Below, one piece after another: positions 1 through 9,633 of a DNA stretch of 59,995 nt. The stretch lies in NCBI RefSeq assembly GCF_000756385.1, contig NZ_JNFC01000021.1:1-59995 (forward strand). The letters run 5' to 3'. The stretch's first letter is position 1, and every line of letters begins with the position of its first letter. Under the pieces are notes generated by a model. It was not told the DNA's origin and searched no databases. It saw nothing but the letters and a program-made list of their open reading frames with translations. Source of the DNA: Sphingopyxis sp. LC363 (GTDB taxonomy: Bacteria; Pseudomonadota; Alphaproteobacteria; Sphingomonadales; Sphingomonadaceae). Position numbers and translations under genes: made by a program.

Positions 1-1
1 C

Positions 2-900
2 GTGTGGGGCGGGGGCAAGGTCCCGTGCCACAGGTGGCCGGGGGTTCGGGGGGGGGAGGTGGTCGACAACTTCCCCCTAGCCTTGCTCGAAACGCTAATC
101 GACGCCCCTGCCAAGCCCGGCGAGGCGGGGGGCCCCCGCTCGCGATCGGGATCGACAGCCGCAGCCGCGGCTCCCGCCCCGCCTTGCTCGTCCGGCGGAT
201 CAAGGAATTGCGCGAAAGCGGCCGCCGCGACATCCAGACTTTGTTCCTCGACTGCGCCGGCGCCGAGCTCGAGCGCCGCTTTTCCGAAACGCGGCGGCGC
301 CACCCGATGGCCGAGGACCGCCCCGCCGCCGACGGGATCGCGCGCGAGCGCGAGATGATGGAGCCGCTCCGCCGCTGGGCCGAGCATGTCGTCGACACGA
401 CCAATTACAGCAGCAACGATTTGCAGCAGGAAATCCGCCAGCGCTTCGCCGCCGCGAACGACGGCGAACCGGTGCTCAACATCCTGAGCTTCGGCTTCGC
501 GCGCGGCCTGCCGCGCAACGCCGACCTGGTGTTCGACATGCGCTATCTGCGCAACCCGCATTGGGACCCGAAGCTCAAGCCCGGCACCGGGCTCGACGCC
601 GACGTCGCCGCCTATGTGATCGCCGATCCGGCCTATGAGGACAGCGTGTCGCAGATCGAGCGGCTGATCCTGACATTGCTGCCGCGCTACCGCGCCGAGG
701 GCAAAAGCTATGTCACTATTGCCTTTGGCTGCACCGGCGGGCGGCACCGGTCGGTCCATGTCGCGGCGCGGGTGGCTCAAACGCTGCGCGAGTCCGGTTA
801 TGAGCCAGCGTTGACCCACCGCAATCTTGACTCCGCCCCGCAAGATGGGCTTGAGGGCAGGCCCCCGCCCGCTTCTCCCGTAACCGGCGGCAACATATAA
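2..900 (+). CDS. rapZ: RapZ/YvcJ-type nucleotide-binding protein, 5'-partial with frameshift
   Basis: RapZ-family P-loop protein: an RNase adapter for GlmZ in enterics, of less clear role in alphaproteobacteria, where it sits with HPr kinase and regulatory PTS genes. From about base 148 one frame reads cleanly to the stop at 900, with the family C-terminal motifs YLRNPHW and GCTGGRHRSV. Further upstream the homology jumps to another frame: EVVDNFPLALLE is readable at about 56-91 in frame 2. The Walker A region expected before it is unrecognisable G-rich sequence, so at least one frameshift lies near 125-140. This looks like poor sequence at a contig end rather than a real pseudogene. The EIIA gene follows 14 bases downstream. 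hprK is expected upstream, outside the window. Confidence 0.85.
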   Translation, partial: VGRGQGPVPQVAGGSGGGGGRQLPPSLARNANRRPCQARRGGGPPLAIGIDSRSRGSRPALLVRRIKELRESGRRDIQTLFLDCAGAELERRFSETRRRHPMAEDRPAADGIAREREMMEPLRRWAEHVVDTTNYSSNDLQQEIRQRFAAANDGEPVLNILSFGFARGLPRNADLVFDMRYLRNPHWDPKLKPGTGLDADVAAYVIADPAYEDSVSQIERLILTLLPRYRAEGKSYVTIAFGCTGGRHRSVHVAARVAQTLRESGYEPALTHRNLDSAPQDGLEGRPPPASPVTGGNI

Positions 901-914
901 GGGTCGACGACTGC

Positions 915-1343
915 ATGGGTAACGACAAGGCTCTGCCGCTCTTGGGAATGGTGCTCGTCACCCACGGCCGTCTCGCCGAGGAAATGGTGCGCGCGATGGA
1001 GCATGTCGTCGGTCCGCAAAGGGCGATCGCGACCGTGTGCATCGGCCCCAACGACAATATGGAAATGCGCCGCAAGGAAATCGCCGACGCGATTCGCAAG
1101 GTCGACGAGGGCCGCGGCGTCGTGATGCTGACCGACCTGTTCGGCGGCACGCCATCGAACCTCGCGATCAGCCTGCTCGAAGCGGGGCGCACCGAAGTGA
1201 TCGCCGGCGTCAACCTGCCGATGCTGATCCGCCTCGAAAGCGCCCGCAAGACGATGGAACTTCGCGCCGCGGTGATCGCGGCGAAGGAAGCCGGCCAGAA
1301 ATATATTTCGGTCGCGTCGGAAATGCTGGGAGTAGGCCCTTGA
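915..1343 (+). CDS. PTS system EIIA component, mannose/fructose family
   Basis: 142-aa EIIA-Man domain protein. The N-terminal strand GMVLVTHG places the phospho-accepting His at residue 17, and TDLFGGTPSN (about residues 74-83) is the second family signature. In alphaproteobacteria this soluble EIIA lies with HPr, HPr kinase and RapZ in an incomplete, regulatory phosphotransfer chain without a sugar permease, and passes signals rather than sugar. The ATG at 915 is 14 bases after rapZ. The stop overlaps the TTG start of HPr by four bases (TTGA), so translational coupling is likely. Confidence 0.92.
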   Translation: MGNDKALPLLGMVLVTHGRLAEEMVRAMEHVVGPQRAIATVCIGPNDNMEMRRKEIADAIRKVDEGRGVVMLTDLFGGTPSNLAISLLEAGRTEVIAGVNLPMLIRLESARKTMELRAAVIAAKEAGQKYISVASEMLGVGP

Positions 1344-1618
1344 ACGAAAATAGCGAGACGGTCGAAATCACCAATCAGCGCGGGCTGCACGCGCGCGCCA
1401 GCGCCAAATTCGTGACCTTCGTCAGCCGCCTGCCCGAAAGCGTGTCGGTCGAGGTCGAAAAGGGCGGCAGCCGCGTCAACGGCACATCGATCATGGGACT
1501 GATGATGCTCGGCGCCGCGAAGGGCGATTCGATCACCATCCATACGAAGGGCGACGGCGCCGACGCGGCGCTGCTCAAGCTGGTCGGGCTGGTCAAGGAC
1601 AGCTTCGGCGAGGATTGA
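1340..1618 (+). CDS. ptsH: HPr family phosphocarrier protein
   Basis: 92-aa HPr. RGLHARAS carries the EI-phosphorylated His at residue 17. NGTSIMGLMML carries the Ser (residue 50, equivalent to Ser46) that HPr kinase/phosphorylase would modify. The start is chosen as TTG 1340 because it overlaps the EIIA stop and gives a normal HPr length; longer versions of this frame run antisense-like through the EIIA gene and are not credible. It forms the last step of the rapZ-EIIA-HPr unit. No permease genes accompany it, which fits a regulatory role. A long inverted repeat follows the stop. Confidence 0.93.
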   Translation: MNENSETVEITNQRGLHARASAKFVTFVSRLPESVSVEVEKGGSRVNGTSIMGLMMLGAAKGDSITIHTKGDGADAALLKLVGLVKDSFGED

Positions 1619-1628
1619 TATTCTTCCT

Positions 1629-1734
1629 CGCATCCCCGAGCGAAGACGAGGGGCCATGCCGAGCGAAGTCGAGGCAGCAACGTGGCGGTTCTCGCTACGC
1701 TCGAACGAGCCCCTCGTCTTCGCTCGGGGATGCG
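1629..1734. repeat. 25-bp inverted repeat downstream of HPr
   Basis: Perfect arms at 1629-1653 and 1710-1734 (core CCCCGAGCGAAGACGAGGGG) flank a 56-base middle that holds two degenerate copies of the same GAGCGAAGTCGAGG word. It resembles a REP/BIME-type palindromic repeat and may also terminate the PTS operon transcript, although no T-run follows. Confidence 0.75.
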
Positions 1735-1757
1735 GGGTCCTGCCTTAAGGATTAGCG

Positions 1758-2570
1758 TTGACCCATCGCCGCAGCACAATCGAAAGCCTCTCCAATCCGC
1801 TGGTCAAGCGGATGCGGCTGCTGCGCGAGAAGCGCCATCGCCGCGCCGAGCGGCTGTTCCTCGCCGAAGGGCTGCGCATCGCGACCGAGGCGCGTGAGGC
1901 GGGAATATTGCCTTTATGGCTGTTCCTCGGCCCCGAGGGAGCGGCGCATCCGCTGGCGAAGGCGCTGGCCGACGCAACCTTGGCGGCGGGGGGCGAGGTG
2001 ATCGACACAACGCCGGCGATCCTTTCCAAATTGTCGGGCAAGGATAATCCGCAGACGGTCGTCGGCATCTATGCCGAGCCCGAAACCGCGCTCGCCGATC
2101 TCGACCGCGACGCGGCGCCGATCTGGCTCGTCGCCGAGCGCCTCCGCGACCCCGGCAATCTCGGCACGATGCTGCGCACCGGCGACGCGGTCGGCGCGGG
2201 CGGGCTGATCCTGCTCGATGACAGCACCGATCCCTATGCGGTCGAGGCGGTGCGCGCGAGCATGGGGGCGATCTTCACGCAAAAGCTGGTGGTCGCGCGC
2301 TGGGAGGAATTCCTCCCCTGGCTGCGCCAGGGGCCGGGCCAGCTCGTCGCGACCTGGCTCGGCGGCGACACCGAGGATTATCAGGCAGTGCGCTATGCCG
2401 CGCCGACCTTCATCCTCACCGGCAATGAATCGCAGGGGCTGCCGCCCGAATATGCCGCCGCCGCCGACGTGCGGGTCAAGATGCCGATGCTGGGCAAGGC
2501 CGACAGTTTGAACGCCGCGGTCGCGACCGCCGTGATGGCCTATGAGGTGCTGAACCAGCGGCGGCGATAG
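1758..2570 (+). CDS. TrmH/SpoU family RNA methyltransferase
   Basis: 270-aa SAM-dependent RNA 2'-O-methyltransferase of the SPOUT class. It has an N-terminal substrate-binding domain (NPLVKRMRLLREKRHRR then FLAEGLR). The C-terminal trefoil-knot domain carries the three SpoU motifs: RDPGNLGTMLRT, then NESQGLPPE, then MLGKADSLNAAVA. The start is TTG 1758; no ATG lies near enough upstream. The exact target, rRNA or tRNA, cannot be told from sequence. It is a single gene flanked by palindromic repeats on both sides. Confidence 0.88.
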   Translation: MTHRRSTIESLSNPLVKRMRLLREKRHRRAERLFLAEGLRIATEAREAGILPLWLFLGPEGAAHPLAKALADATLAAGGEVIDTTPAILSKLSGKDNPQTVVGIYAEPETALADLDRDAAPIWLVAERLRDPGNLGTMLRTGDAVGAGGLILLDDSTDPYAVEAVRASMGAIFTQKLVVARWEEFLPWLRQGPGQLVATWLGGDTEDYQAVRYAAPTFILTGNESQGLPPEYAAAADVRVKMPMLGKADSLNAAVATAVMAYEVLNQRRR

Positions 2571-2660
2571 TTTTCCATCGGAGTTTTCTGTAACCTTCGC
2601 CATGCTGAACTCGATTCAGCATCCATTCTTCCTTCGGCCGATAAGCAGACGCCGAATGGA

Positions 2661-2700
2661 TCCCGGATCTCCTGAGCTTGTCGAAGGACCGGGATGACGA
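2661..2700. repeat. Palindromic repeat with CTGAGCTTGTCGAAGG core
   Basis: TCCCGG and CCGGGA arms (2661-2666, 2689-2694) enclose CCTGAGCTTGTCGAAGGA, followed by ATGACGA. The same core recurs near 3466, 3518, 25962, 26015 and 59034, so this is one copy of a dispersed REP-like family. Confidence 0.75.
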
Positions 2701-2718
2701 CGAGGAAAGGTCCGTTCG

Positions 2719-3432
2719 ATGATCCGCACCCCGCTTCTGATTGCCCTGCCCGTCTTTGCCGCCCTCGCCGCCTGCGCACCCGCGGCCGACATGCCGCGCG
2801 GCCCCGGCGAACCGCCCGCCGCCTATATGGCGCTCGGCACCGAACCCGGATGGACGCTCGAGATCACGCCGTCGCGGCTCAATTACGACGGCGATTATGG
2901 CGAGACCAAGATCATGGTGCCGAACCCCGGCGCGCGCGCCGTCACGGACGGCGAAGAATATGTGACCGACCGGCTGAAGGTCGAGATCGCGCGCGGCGAA
3001 TGCAGCGACGGGATGAGCGACCGCCGCTATCGCGACACGGTGACCGTCGTCGCCGACGGCAAGACGGTGAAAGGCTGCGGCGGCGGAATCTTGCCGCCGA
3101 CCGAGCTGGCGGGCACCAACTGGACCTTCGTGTCGATCGGCGGGGTGCCCGTCGCGGCCGACCGCCCGACCGCGCTCGCCTTCGATGCCGACCGGCTGAG
3201 CGGCAGCGCGGGCTGCAACCGCTTCTCGGGCGGCTATTCGCTTGCCGACCGCACGCTGACCGCGGGGCCGCTGATGGCGACCAAGATGGCGTGTCCCGGC
3301 GCGGGCATGACGCAGGAAAGCGCCTTCTTCGCGCTGATGCGCGGTCCGGTAAGCCTGGCCTTCCCGACCGATGGGACGCTGATCCTGACGGGGAGCGACG
3401 GGCAGACGGCGGTGTTGAAGCGGGTGATTTGA
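2719..3432 (+). CDS. META/HslJ-domain lipoprotein
   Basis: 237-aa predicted lipoprotein. The signal peptide ends in a lipobox with Cys19 (FAALAAC). The middle part (about residues 37-125) has the ALGTEPGWTLEI type of domain often found fused to META domains. The C-terminal part (about 128-236) is a META/HslJ domain with LAGTNWTF and SGSAGCNRFSGGY. HslJ-type proteins are envelope-associated, and HslJ itself is linked to novobiocin tolerance; the substrate is unknown. The ATG at 2719 starts directly at the signal peptide. It is monocistronic between palindromic repeats. Confidence 0.82.
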   Translation: MIRTPLLIALPVFAALAACAPAADMPRGPGEPPAAYMALGTEPGWTLEITPSRLNYDGDYGETKIMVPNPGARAVTDGEEYVTDRLKVEIARGECSDGMSDRRYRDTVTVVADGKTVKGCGGGILPPTELAGTNWTFVSIGGVPVAADRPTALAFDADRLSGSAGCNRFSGGYSLADRTLTAGPLMATKMACPGAGMTQESAFFALMRGPVSLAFPTDGTLILTGSDGQTAVLKRVI

Positions 3433-3458
3433 GCTTCAAGACGCGCGTCCATCAAACC

Positions 3459-3543
3459 CCGTTCGTGCTGAGCTTGTCGAAGCACCGTTCTTCTTTCTGG
3501 GCCGAAGAGAAGAACGGCCCTTCGACAAGCTCAGGGCGAACGG
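3459..3543. repeat. Long REP-like inverted repeat
   Basis: Arms at about 3459-3493 and 3508-3543 pair almost completely: CCGTTCGTGCTGAGCTTGTC against its complement, which ends in CTCAGGGCGAACGG. A nearly identical structure lies at 25955-26041. It sits between the convergent META lipoprotein and rmuC genes and could act as a bidirectional terminator. Confidence 0.85.
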
Positions 3544-3559
3544 GAGTGGGATAGGCTCG

Positions 3560-4915
3560 CTACTCGCCCGCGTCGTTGACCGCCGCGGGCGCGGGCGCCA
3601 GCTTAGCGAGCGGACGCGCCGCCTGTTCGGCGACGGGAAGCGCGGGAATTTCCTTGCCGCCGGTCTCGACGTCGAGCGCCTCGAACCGCTTCGCCTGCGT
3701 CAACACCTGGCTTTCGAAACTGCCGACGAAGGCGTTATAGGCGCCCGTCGCCTGATCGAGATTCTTGCCGACGCGCGCGATGTGCGAACCCATCACCGAC
3801 ATGCGCGCATAGAGCTCCTTGCCCAGCGCCGCGATCTCGCGCGCTTGGCCCGCGAGCTTTTCCTGCCGCCACACCGCCGCGACGGTGCGCGCGATCGCGA
3901 TGAGGTTCGTCGGCGTCGCGAGCAGCACCTTGCGCTCGAACGCATAATCCCAAAGCTCGTGATCCTGATCGAGCGCGGCGACGAGGAAATGTTCGCCGGG
4001 GACGAACATCACGACGAAGTCCGGCGTGTCGTCGAACTGGTTCCAATAGCTTTTGGCGCCGAGCGTGTTGACGTGCGCGCGCATCGCCGCGGCATGCGCG
4101 GCGAGATGCGTGGCCTTCTCGCTTTCGTCGACCGCGCCGAAGGCGTCCTGATAGGCGTTGAGCGAGACTTTAGCGTCGATGACGAGGTTTTGCCCGCCGG
4201 GGACCTTGACGACGACGTCGGGACGCAGCCGTCCGCCGTCGCCATCCTGGACGCTGACCTCGGTCTGGAAATCGGCATGTTCGGAAAGCCCGCAGCTTTC
4301 AAGCACGTTCCTGAGCTGCTGCTCGCCCCAGCGCCCGCGCGCCTTGGGTGCATTGCGGAGCGCGTTGACGAGCTTCGCCGCCTCGCTCGACACGCGTTCG
4401 GTGCCCTCACGCATCGCGGCGATCTGGCCGTGGAGCAGCCCGAACGCGTCGCGGCGCTCGGCCTCGACCTTGCCGACGGCTTCCTCATATTTGGCGAGCC
4501 GCTCGTGGACGGGCGACAGCAGCGCCTTCAGATTCTGTCCCGCGCTCTCCTCGCTCTGCCGGAAACGCGCATCGGCGCGCTCGAGAAACGCCTTTTGCGC
4601 TTCGCCGAGCATCGTCTGCCCCACTTCGCGGAACTGCGCGGTGAGCGCCGCCTGCGCGTCCTTCAATTGCGCGATCTGCGCATCGTGCGCGGCGTCGCGC
4701 GCCTTTTGTTCACTGAGCAATGCCGCGAGCCGGATATCGGCCGCCTTGCGCGCCTCGGCCTCGGCCGCGAGGTCGGTCACCGCGCTCTTGAACCGTTCCG
4801 CCAACCCGTCGCGCTCGGCCTTGAGCCCGCCCGATTGCCGGCCGGCGAAAAGCCAGCCGATCAGCGCGCCGATGGCGAGGGCAACAAGGGCGACGACGAG
4901 CGAGAGTTCATCCAT
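3560..4915 (-). CDS. rmuC: DNA recombination protein RmuC
   Basis: 451 aa, normal length for RmuC. An N-terminal membrane helix (about residues 5-24) is followed by a long Ala/Glu/Arg-rich coiled coil to about residue 185. The nuclease-like RmuC domain contains GRWGEQQLRNVLE, RPDVVVKVPGG, NLVIDAKVSLNAY and FVPGEHFL. RmuC limits inversions at short inverted repeats in E. coli, and here it lies beside several such repeats, although that adjacency may be coincidence. The ATG at 4915 fits the membrane anchor. It is transcribed alone. Confidence 0.92.
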   Translation of the reverse strand: MDELSLVVALVALAIGALIGWLFAGRQSGGLKAERDGLAERFKSAVTDLAAEAEARKAADIRLAALLSEQKARDAAHDAQIAQLKDAQAALTAQFREVGQTMLGEAQKAFLERADARFRQSEESAGQNLKALLSPVHERLAKYEEAVGKVEAERRDAFGLLHGQIAAMREGTERVSSEAAKLVNALRNAPKARGRWGEQQLRNVLESCGLSEHADFQTEVSVQDGDGGRLRPDVVVKVPGGQNLVIDAKVSLNAYQDAFGAVDESEKATHLAAHAAAMRAHVNTLGAKSYWNQFDDTPDFVVMFVPGEHFLVAALDQDHELWDYAFERKVLLATPTNLIAIARTVAAVWRQEKLAGQAREIAALGKELYARMSVMGSHIARVGKNLDQATGAYNAFVGSFESQVLTQAKRFEALDVETGGKEIPALPVAEQAARPLAKLAPAPAAVNDAGE

Positions 4916-5014
4916 GCCGGGAACATAGGACGAACGCCGGGGGCTTGGCTAGCCGATAATTGGGGAACGGCACGGGTGCCGCTTTGGGGTGGTGAACTGC
5001 CATTGCGATCCATC

Positions 5015-5148
5015 AAGCCCCTCCCCTTCAGGGGAGGGGCAACGAAGACTTGGCAGCTTGCTGCCTAGTCGTAGTGGGGTGGGGTCCATCGGCCTTGCGC
5101 AAGGCCGATGGCCCCCACCCCAACCCCTCCCCTGAAGGGGAGGGGCTT
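5015..5148. repeat. Compound palindromic repeat (CCCCTCCCCTTCAGGGGAGGGG)
   Basis: Two copies of a G/C-rich hairpin, 5015-5040 and 5123-5148, are arranged as inverted repeats around a perfect inner palindrome at 5088-5113 (CATCGGCCTTGCGCAAGGCC). Related single copies occur near 9605 and 31780. It lies between two convergent-to-tandem genes and encodes nothing recognisable. Confidence 0.8.
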
Positions 5149-5185
5149 TCTTCTCTCCATGTCCGCAATCGGTCGAATCAAGACG

Positions 5186-5662
5186 TCACACCGTGTTCCA
5201 CGACCCGGGCAGGATCGCGCGATAGGCCTCCACGCCCGGCGCACCGCCGACCACCATGCCCTGCGTCAGCAGCCAGTAATGCCGCACGATCTCGGCCTGT
5301 TGTTCGAGCCCGTAGCGTTCGAGGAGCCAGCCGGGTTTGAGACTGTAGCTGTAGGTCGCGAACGGGTGGCGCATCAGCACCAGATACCAGCGCCCGCGCG
5401 TCTGCGCCTGCCAGACATGCGTCATTTCATGGATGAACAGCCCCTGGAGCCGCTGCGACGCCGCGCTGAAATCCTCGCAATAGAGGTCGCCGTGCGGATT
5501 GAAGTGCAGGCTGCCCATCGGCGCCATCACGATATGGCGCGGCTGGAAGAATATCCATTTATGATGGTTCACGCGCACGCGGTCATAGGCGATCGCTTCG
5601 CCGAACACCGTCCGGGCGAGCGCGATCTCGCCGGTCGTCAGCGGTCGCGACGGACGCGGCAC
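5186..5662 (-). CDS. Conserved HExxH-motif protein, possible zinc peptidase fold
   Basis: 158 aa, of the type often annotated as vgr-related protein in sphingomonads. HEMTH at residues 78-82 is an HExxH zinc motif, and the following WQAQTRG plus the conserved C-terminal YGLEQQAEIVRHYW resemble a small DUF4157-like metallopeptidase fold. No signal peptide or membrane helix is seen. The stop-to-start gap to the upstream PCu(A)C gene on the same strand is only six bases, so the two are probably co-transcribed. Enzyme activity is not established. Confidence 0.6.
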   Translation of the reverse strand: MPRPSRPLTTGEIALARTVFGEAIAYDRVRVNHHKWIFFQPRHIVMAPMGSLHFNPHGDLYCEDFSAASQRLQGLFIHEMTHVWQAQTRGRWYLVLMRHPFATYSYSLKPGWLLERYGLEQQAEIVRHYWLLTQGMVVGGAPGVEAYRAILPGSWNTV

Positions 5663-5668
5663 CGATGC

Positions 5669-6205
5669 TTATTTCTTCGCGGCGTCGGGGACGGCCGTTT
5701 CGGCGCCCTTCTCGATCGAACCATGGTCCATCGCGCCATGATCGGCCGCGTCGGCGGCGCCTTCGGCGGGCTTGATCACCATATCGAAGAGGATGCGTTC
5801 GTTATTGTTGTTGGTGAAGACGAACGCCATCGGCAGCTTGCCCGCGCGCACCGCGGCGCCGTTGATGCCCCAGATCATCAGATGCTTGCCGCCCTGCTTG
5901 AACACCAGCTCGCCCTTGGCGGGGACCGGCGCGCGGAGCAGCGGCTTCATCGTCGTCATTCCATTCTCGCGCACGCTTTCGTGCATCTCGACCCGCTGCG
6001 CGAGGTCGCTGGTCACCGCGACCAGCTCGACGTCGCGCGGCCCGCCTTCGACGCGGAAATAGCCGACCGCCGGGCGGTCCGCCGTCGCCCCCATCACGAT
6101 ATGGCCGCTCACCACATTGAGCGGCTGCCCCGCACCCAGATTTTCACCGCAGCCGGTCAGGCTGAGCGCGGCGGCGGCGAGAGCGGCAAGTGCGAAGGGT
6201 TTCAT
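5669..6205 (-). CDS. PCu(A)C-family copper chaperone lipoprotein
   Basis: 178 aa. The signal peptide has lipobox LTGC (Cys19). The DUF461/PCu(A)C domain carries the copper ligands as MHESVRENGMTTM and KHLMIWG. Such proteins deliver Cu(I) to cytochrome oxidase assembly in the periplasm. The C-terminal tail is extended and has HGAMDHG, another possible metal-binding stretch. The start is set at 6205 because that ATG begins the signal peptide; the frame stays open upstream through the dnaK promoter, which is not credible coding. It is divergent from dnaK and precedes the HExxH gene. Confidence 0.85.
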   Translation of the reverse strand: MKPFALAALAAAALSLTGCGENLGAGQPLNVVSGHIVMGATADRPAVGYFRVEGGPRDVELVAVTSDLAQRVEMHESVRENGMTTMKPLLRAPVPAKGELVFKQGGKHLMIWGINGAAVRAGKLPMAFVFTNNNNERILFDMVIKPAEGAADAADHGAMDHGSIEKGAETAVPDAAKK

Positions 6206-6262
6206 TTTGGGAGGACTCCGTAAAAGCGCGACAATTCGCACCCTCGATAAGCCGTCAAAGCC

Positions 6263-6290
6263 CTTGTGCCAAGGATTAGCGCACCTATAT
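6263..6290 (+). promoter_or_regulatory. Heat-shock (sigma-32) promoter of dnaK
   Basis: CTTG at 6263-6266, exactly 17 bases, then CCTATAT at 6284-6290. This matches the alphaproteobacterial RpoH consensus CTTG-N17-CYTATNT, about 80 bases before dnaK. Confidence 0.8.
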
Positions 6291-6372
6291 CGCGCCCATG
6301 TAACCCCCAAGGGATCAACAGGACGGCGTGCCTTTTCAGGGCGCCGGAAGAAGCAACAAGGACGTAATACCA

Positions 6373-8280
<1,908 letters not shown>

Positions 8281-8292
8281 GAATGAAACTCT

Positions 8293-8321
8293 CTCCGCCG
8301 CGCCCCATGGGTGCGGCGGAG
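8293..8321 (+). terminator. Hairpin between dnaK and dnaJ
   Basis: Nine-bp perfect stem CTCCGCCGC / GCGGCGGAG with an 11-base loop. Only a weak TTTT follows at 8333-8336, so it may attenuate rather than stop transcription and set the DnaK:DnaJ ratio. Confidence 0.55.
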
Positions 8322-8341
8322 TTGAGGGGGCCTTTTGACCT

Positions 8342-9472
8342 ATGTCACTCGACGTCGATTATTACGAACTGCTGGAAGTCGAGCGCACCGCCGACGATGC
8401 GGCTCTGAAGGCGAGCTACCGCAAGCTCGCGATGAAATATCACCCCGACAAGAATCCGGGCTGCGGCGACAGCGAAGCGCGCTTCAAGGCGATCAGCGAA
8501 GCCTATGACTGCCTGAAGGACCCGCAGAAGCGCGCGGCCTATGATCGCTTCGGCAAGGCCGGAGTCAACGGCGGCGCGGGCGGTTTCGGCGGCGGCAACG
8601 GCGCCGATTTCGGCGATATCGGCGATATTTTCGAATCGATCTTCGGATCGGCGTTCGGCGGCGGACGCCAGCAGCGCGGCCCCGCGCGCGGCGCCGACCT
8701 GCGCTATGACATGGAAATCCGGCTCGAAGATGCCTTTTCGGGCATCACACGCGAGATTCAGGTCGACGTCGCCGCGCGCTGCGAGACGTGCGACGGATCG
8801 GGCGCGAAGCCCGGCACCTCGACCAACCGCTGCACGACCTGCGCCGGCCACGGCAAGGTGCGCGCGCAGCAGGGCTTCTTCATGGTCGAGCGCACCTGCC
8901 CGACCTGTCAGGGCGCGGGCGAGGTGATCGCCGATCCCTGCAATACGTGCCATGGCGAAGGCCGTGTCGACCGGCGCAAGACGCTGACCGTCAACATCCC
9001 CGCCGGGGTCGACGAGGGCACACGCATCCGCCTGTCGGGCGAGGGCGAGAGCGGCGCGCGCGGCGCCGCGCCGGGCGATCTCTACATTTTTCTCCACATG
9101 GCGCGGCACAAGGTCTTCGAACGCGAAGGCACGACACTGTTCACGCGCGCGCCGATCAGCTTCACGACCGCGGCATTGGGCGGCGAAATCACCATTCCCG
9201 GCCTCGACGGCAAGAAGCACGACATCAATATTCCCGCGGGCATCCAGTCGGGCAAGCAGCTCCGCCAGCGCGGCGCGGGCATGCCGGTGCTCAATGGCCG
9301 CGGCCACGGCGACCTCGTCGTCCAGATCGACGTCGAGACGCCGACCAGACTCACCGCGCGGCAGAAGGAACTGCTGTGCGAATTCCGCGAGACCGAGACC
9401 GGCGAGGAATGCCCGGCGAGCCAGGGCTTTTTCGGGCGCATCAAGGAAATGTGGGACGATTTGACGGATTGA
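8342..9472 (+). CDS. dnaJ: Co-chaperone DnaJ (Hsp40)
   Basis: 376 aa, type I DnaJ. The J domain has HPD at residues 34-36 (YHPDKNPG), followed by a G/F-rich linker (about 75-120). Four zinc-binding repeats, CETCDGSG, CTTCAGHG, CPTCQGAG and CNTCHGEG, occupy about residues 144-207, and the C-terminal substrate-binding domain follows. It stimulates the DnaK ATPase and delivers substrates. It is the second gene of the heat-shock unit, with the ATG 61 bases after dnaK. Confidence 0.97.
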   Translation: MSLDVDYYELLEVERTADDAALKASYRKLAMKYHPDKNPGCGDSEARFKAISEAYDCLKDPQKRAAYDRFGKAGVNGGAGGFGGGNGADFGDIGDIFESIFGSAFGGGRQQRGPARGADLRYDMEIRLEDAFSGITREIQVDVAARCETCDGSGAKPGTSTNRCTTCAGHGKVRAQQGFFMVERTCPTCQGAGEVIADPCNTCHGEGRVDRRKTLTVNIPAGVDEGTRIRLSGEGESGARGAAPGDLYIFLHMARHKVFEREGTTLFTRAPISFTTAALGGEITIPGLDGKKHDINIPAGIQSGKQLRQRGAGMPVLNGRGHGDLVVQIDVETPTRLTARQKELLCEFRETETGEECPASQGFFGRIKEMWDDLTD

Positions 9473-9483
9473 TCCGTTTCATC

Positions 9484-9627
9484 CCTCTCCCCTTGCGGGA
9501 GAGGGATGCGCAGACTTGCCAGCTTGCTGGCTAGGGGTTGCGAGCCTTTGGCTCGCAACCCCTCATCCAAGTCCGCCTAGCCGCTTCGCGGCAAGGCTAC
9601 CTATCCTTCTCCCCCAAGGGGAGAAGG
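9484..9627. repeat. Cluster of three palindromic hairpins
   Basis: CCTCTCCCCTTGCGGGAGAGG at about 9484-9504; a perfect 14-bp stem with a three-base loop at 9533-9563 (AGGGGTTGCGAGCC and complement); and CCTTCTCCCC/GGGGAGAAGG at 9605-9627. They separate the convergent dnaJ and patatin genes and probably terminate both. Confidence 0.8.
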
Positions 9628-9633
9628 TCTTCG

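Noticed and set aside
5108..6223. 371-aa forward open frame opposite the HExxH and PCu(A)C genes
   Set aside because: It begins inside a palindromic repeat and is Arg/His-rich without any motif; the two reverse-strand genes have a recognisable zinc motif, a lipobox and copper ligands.
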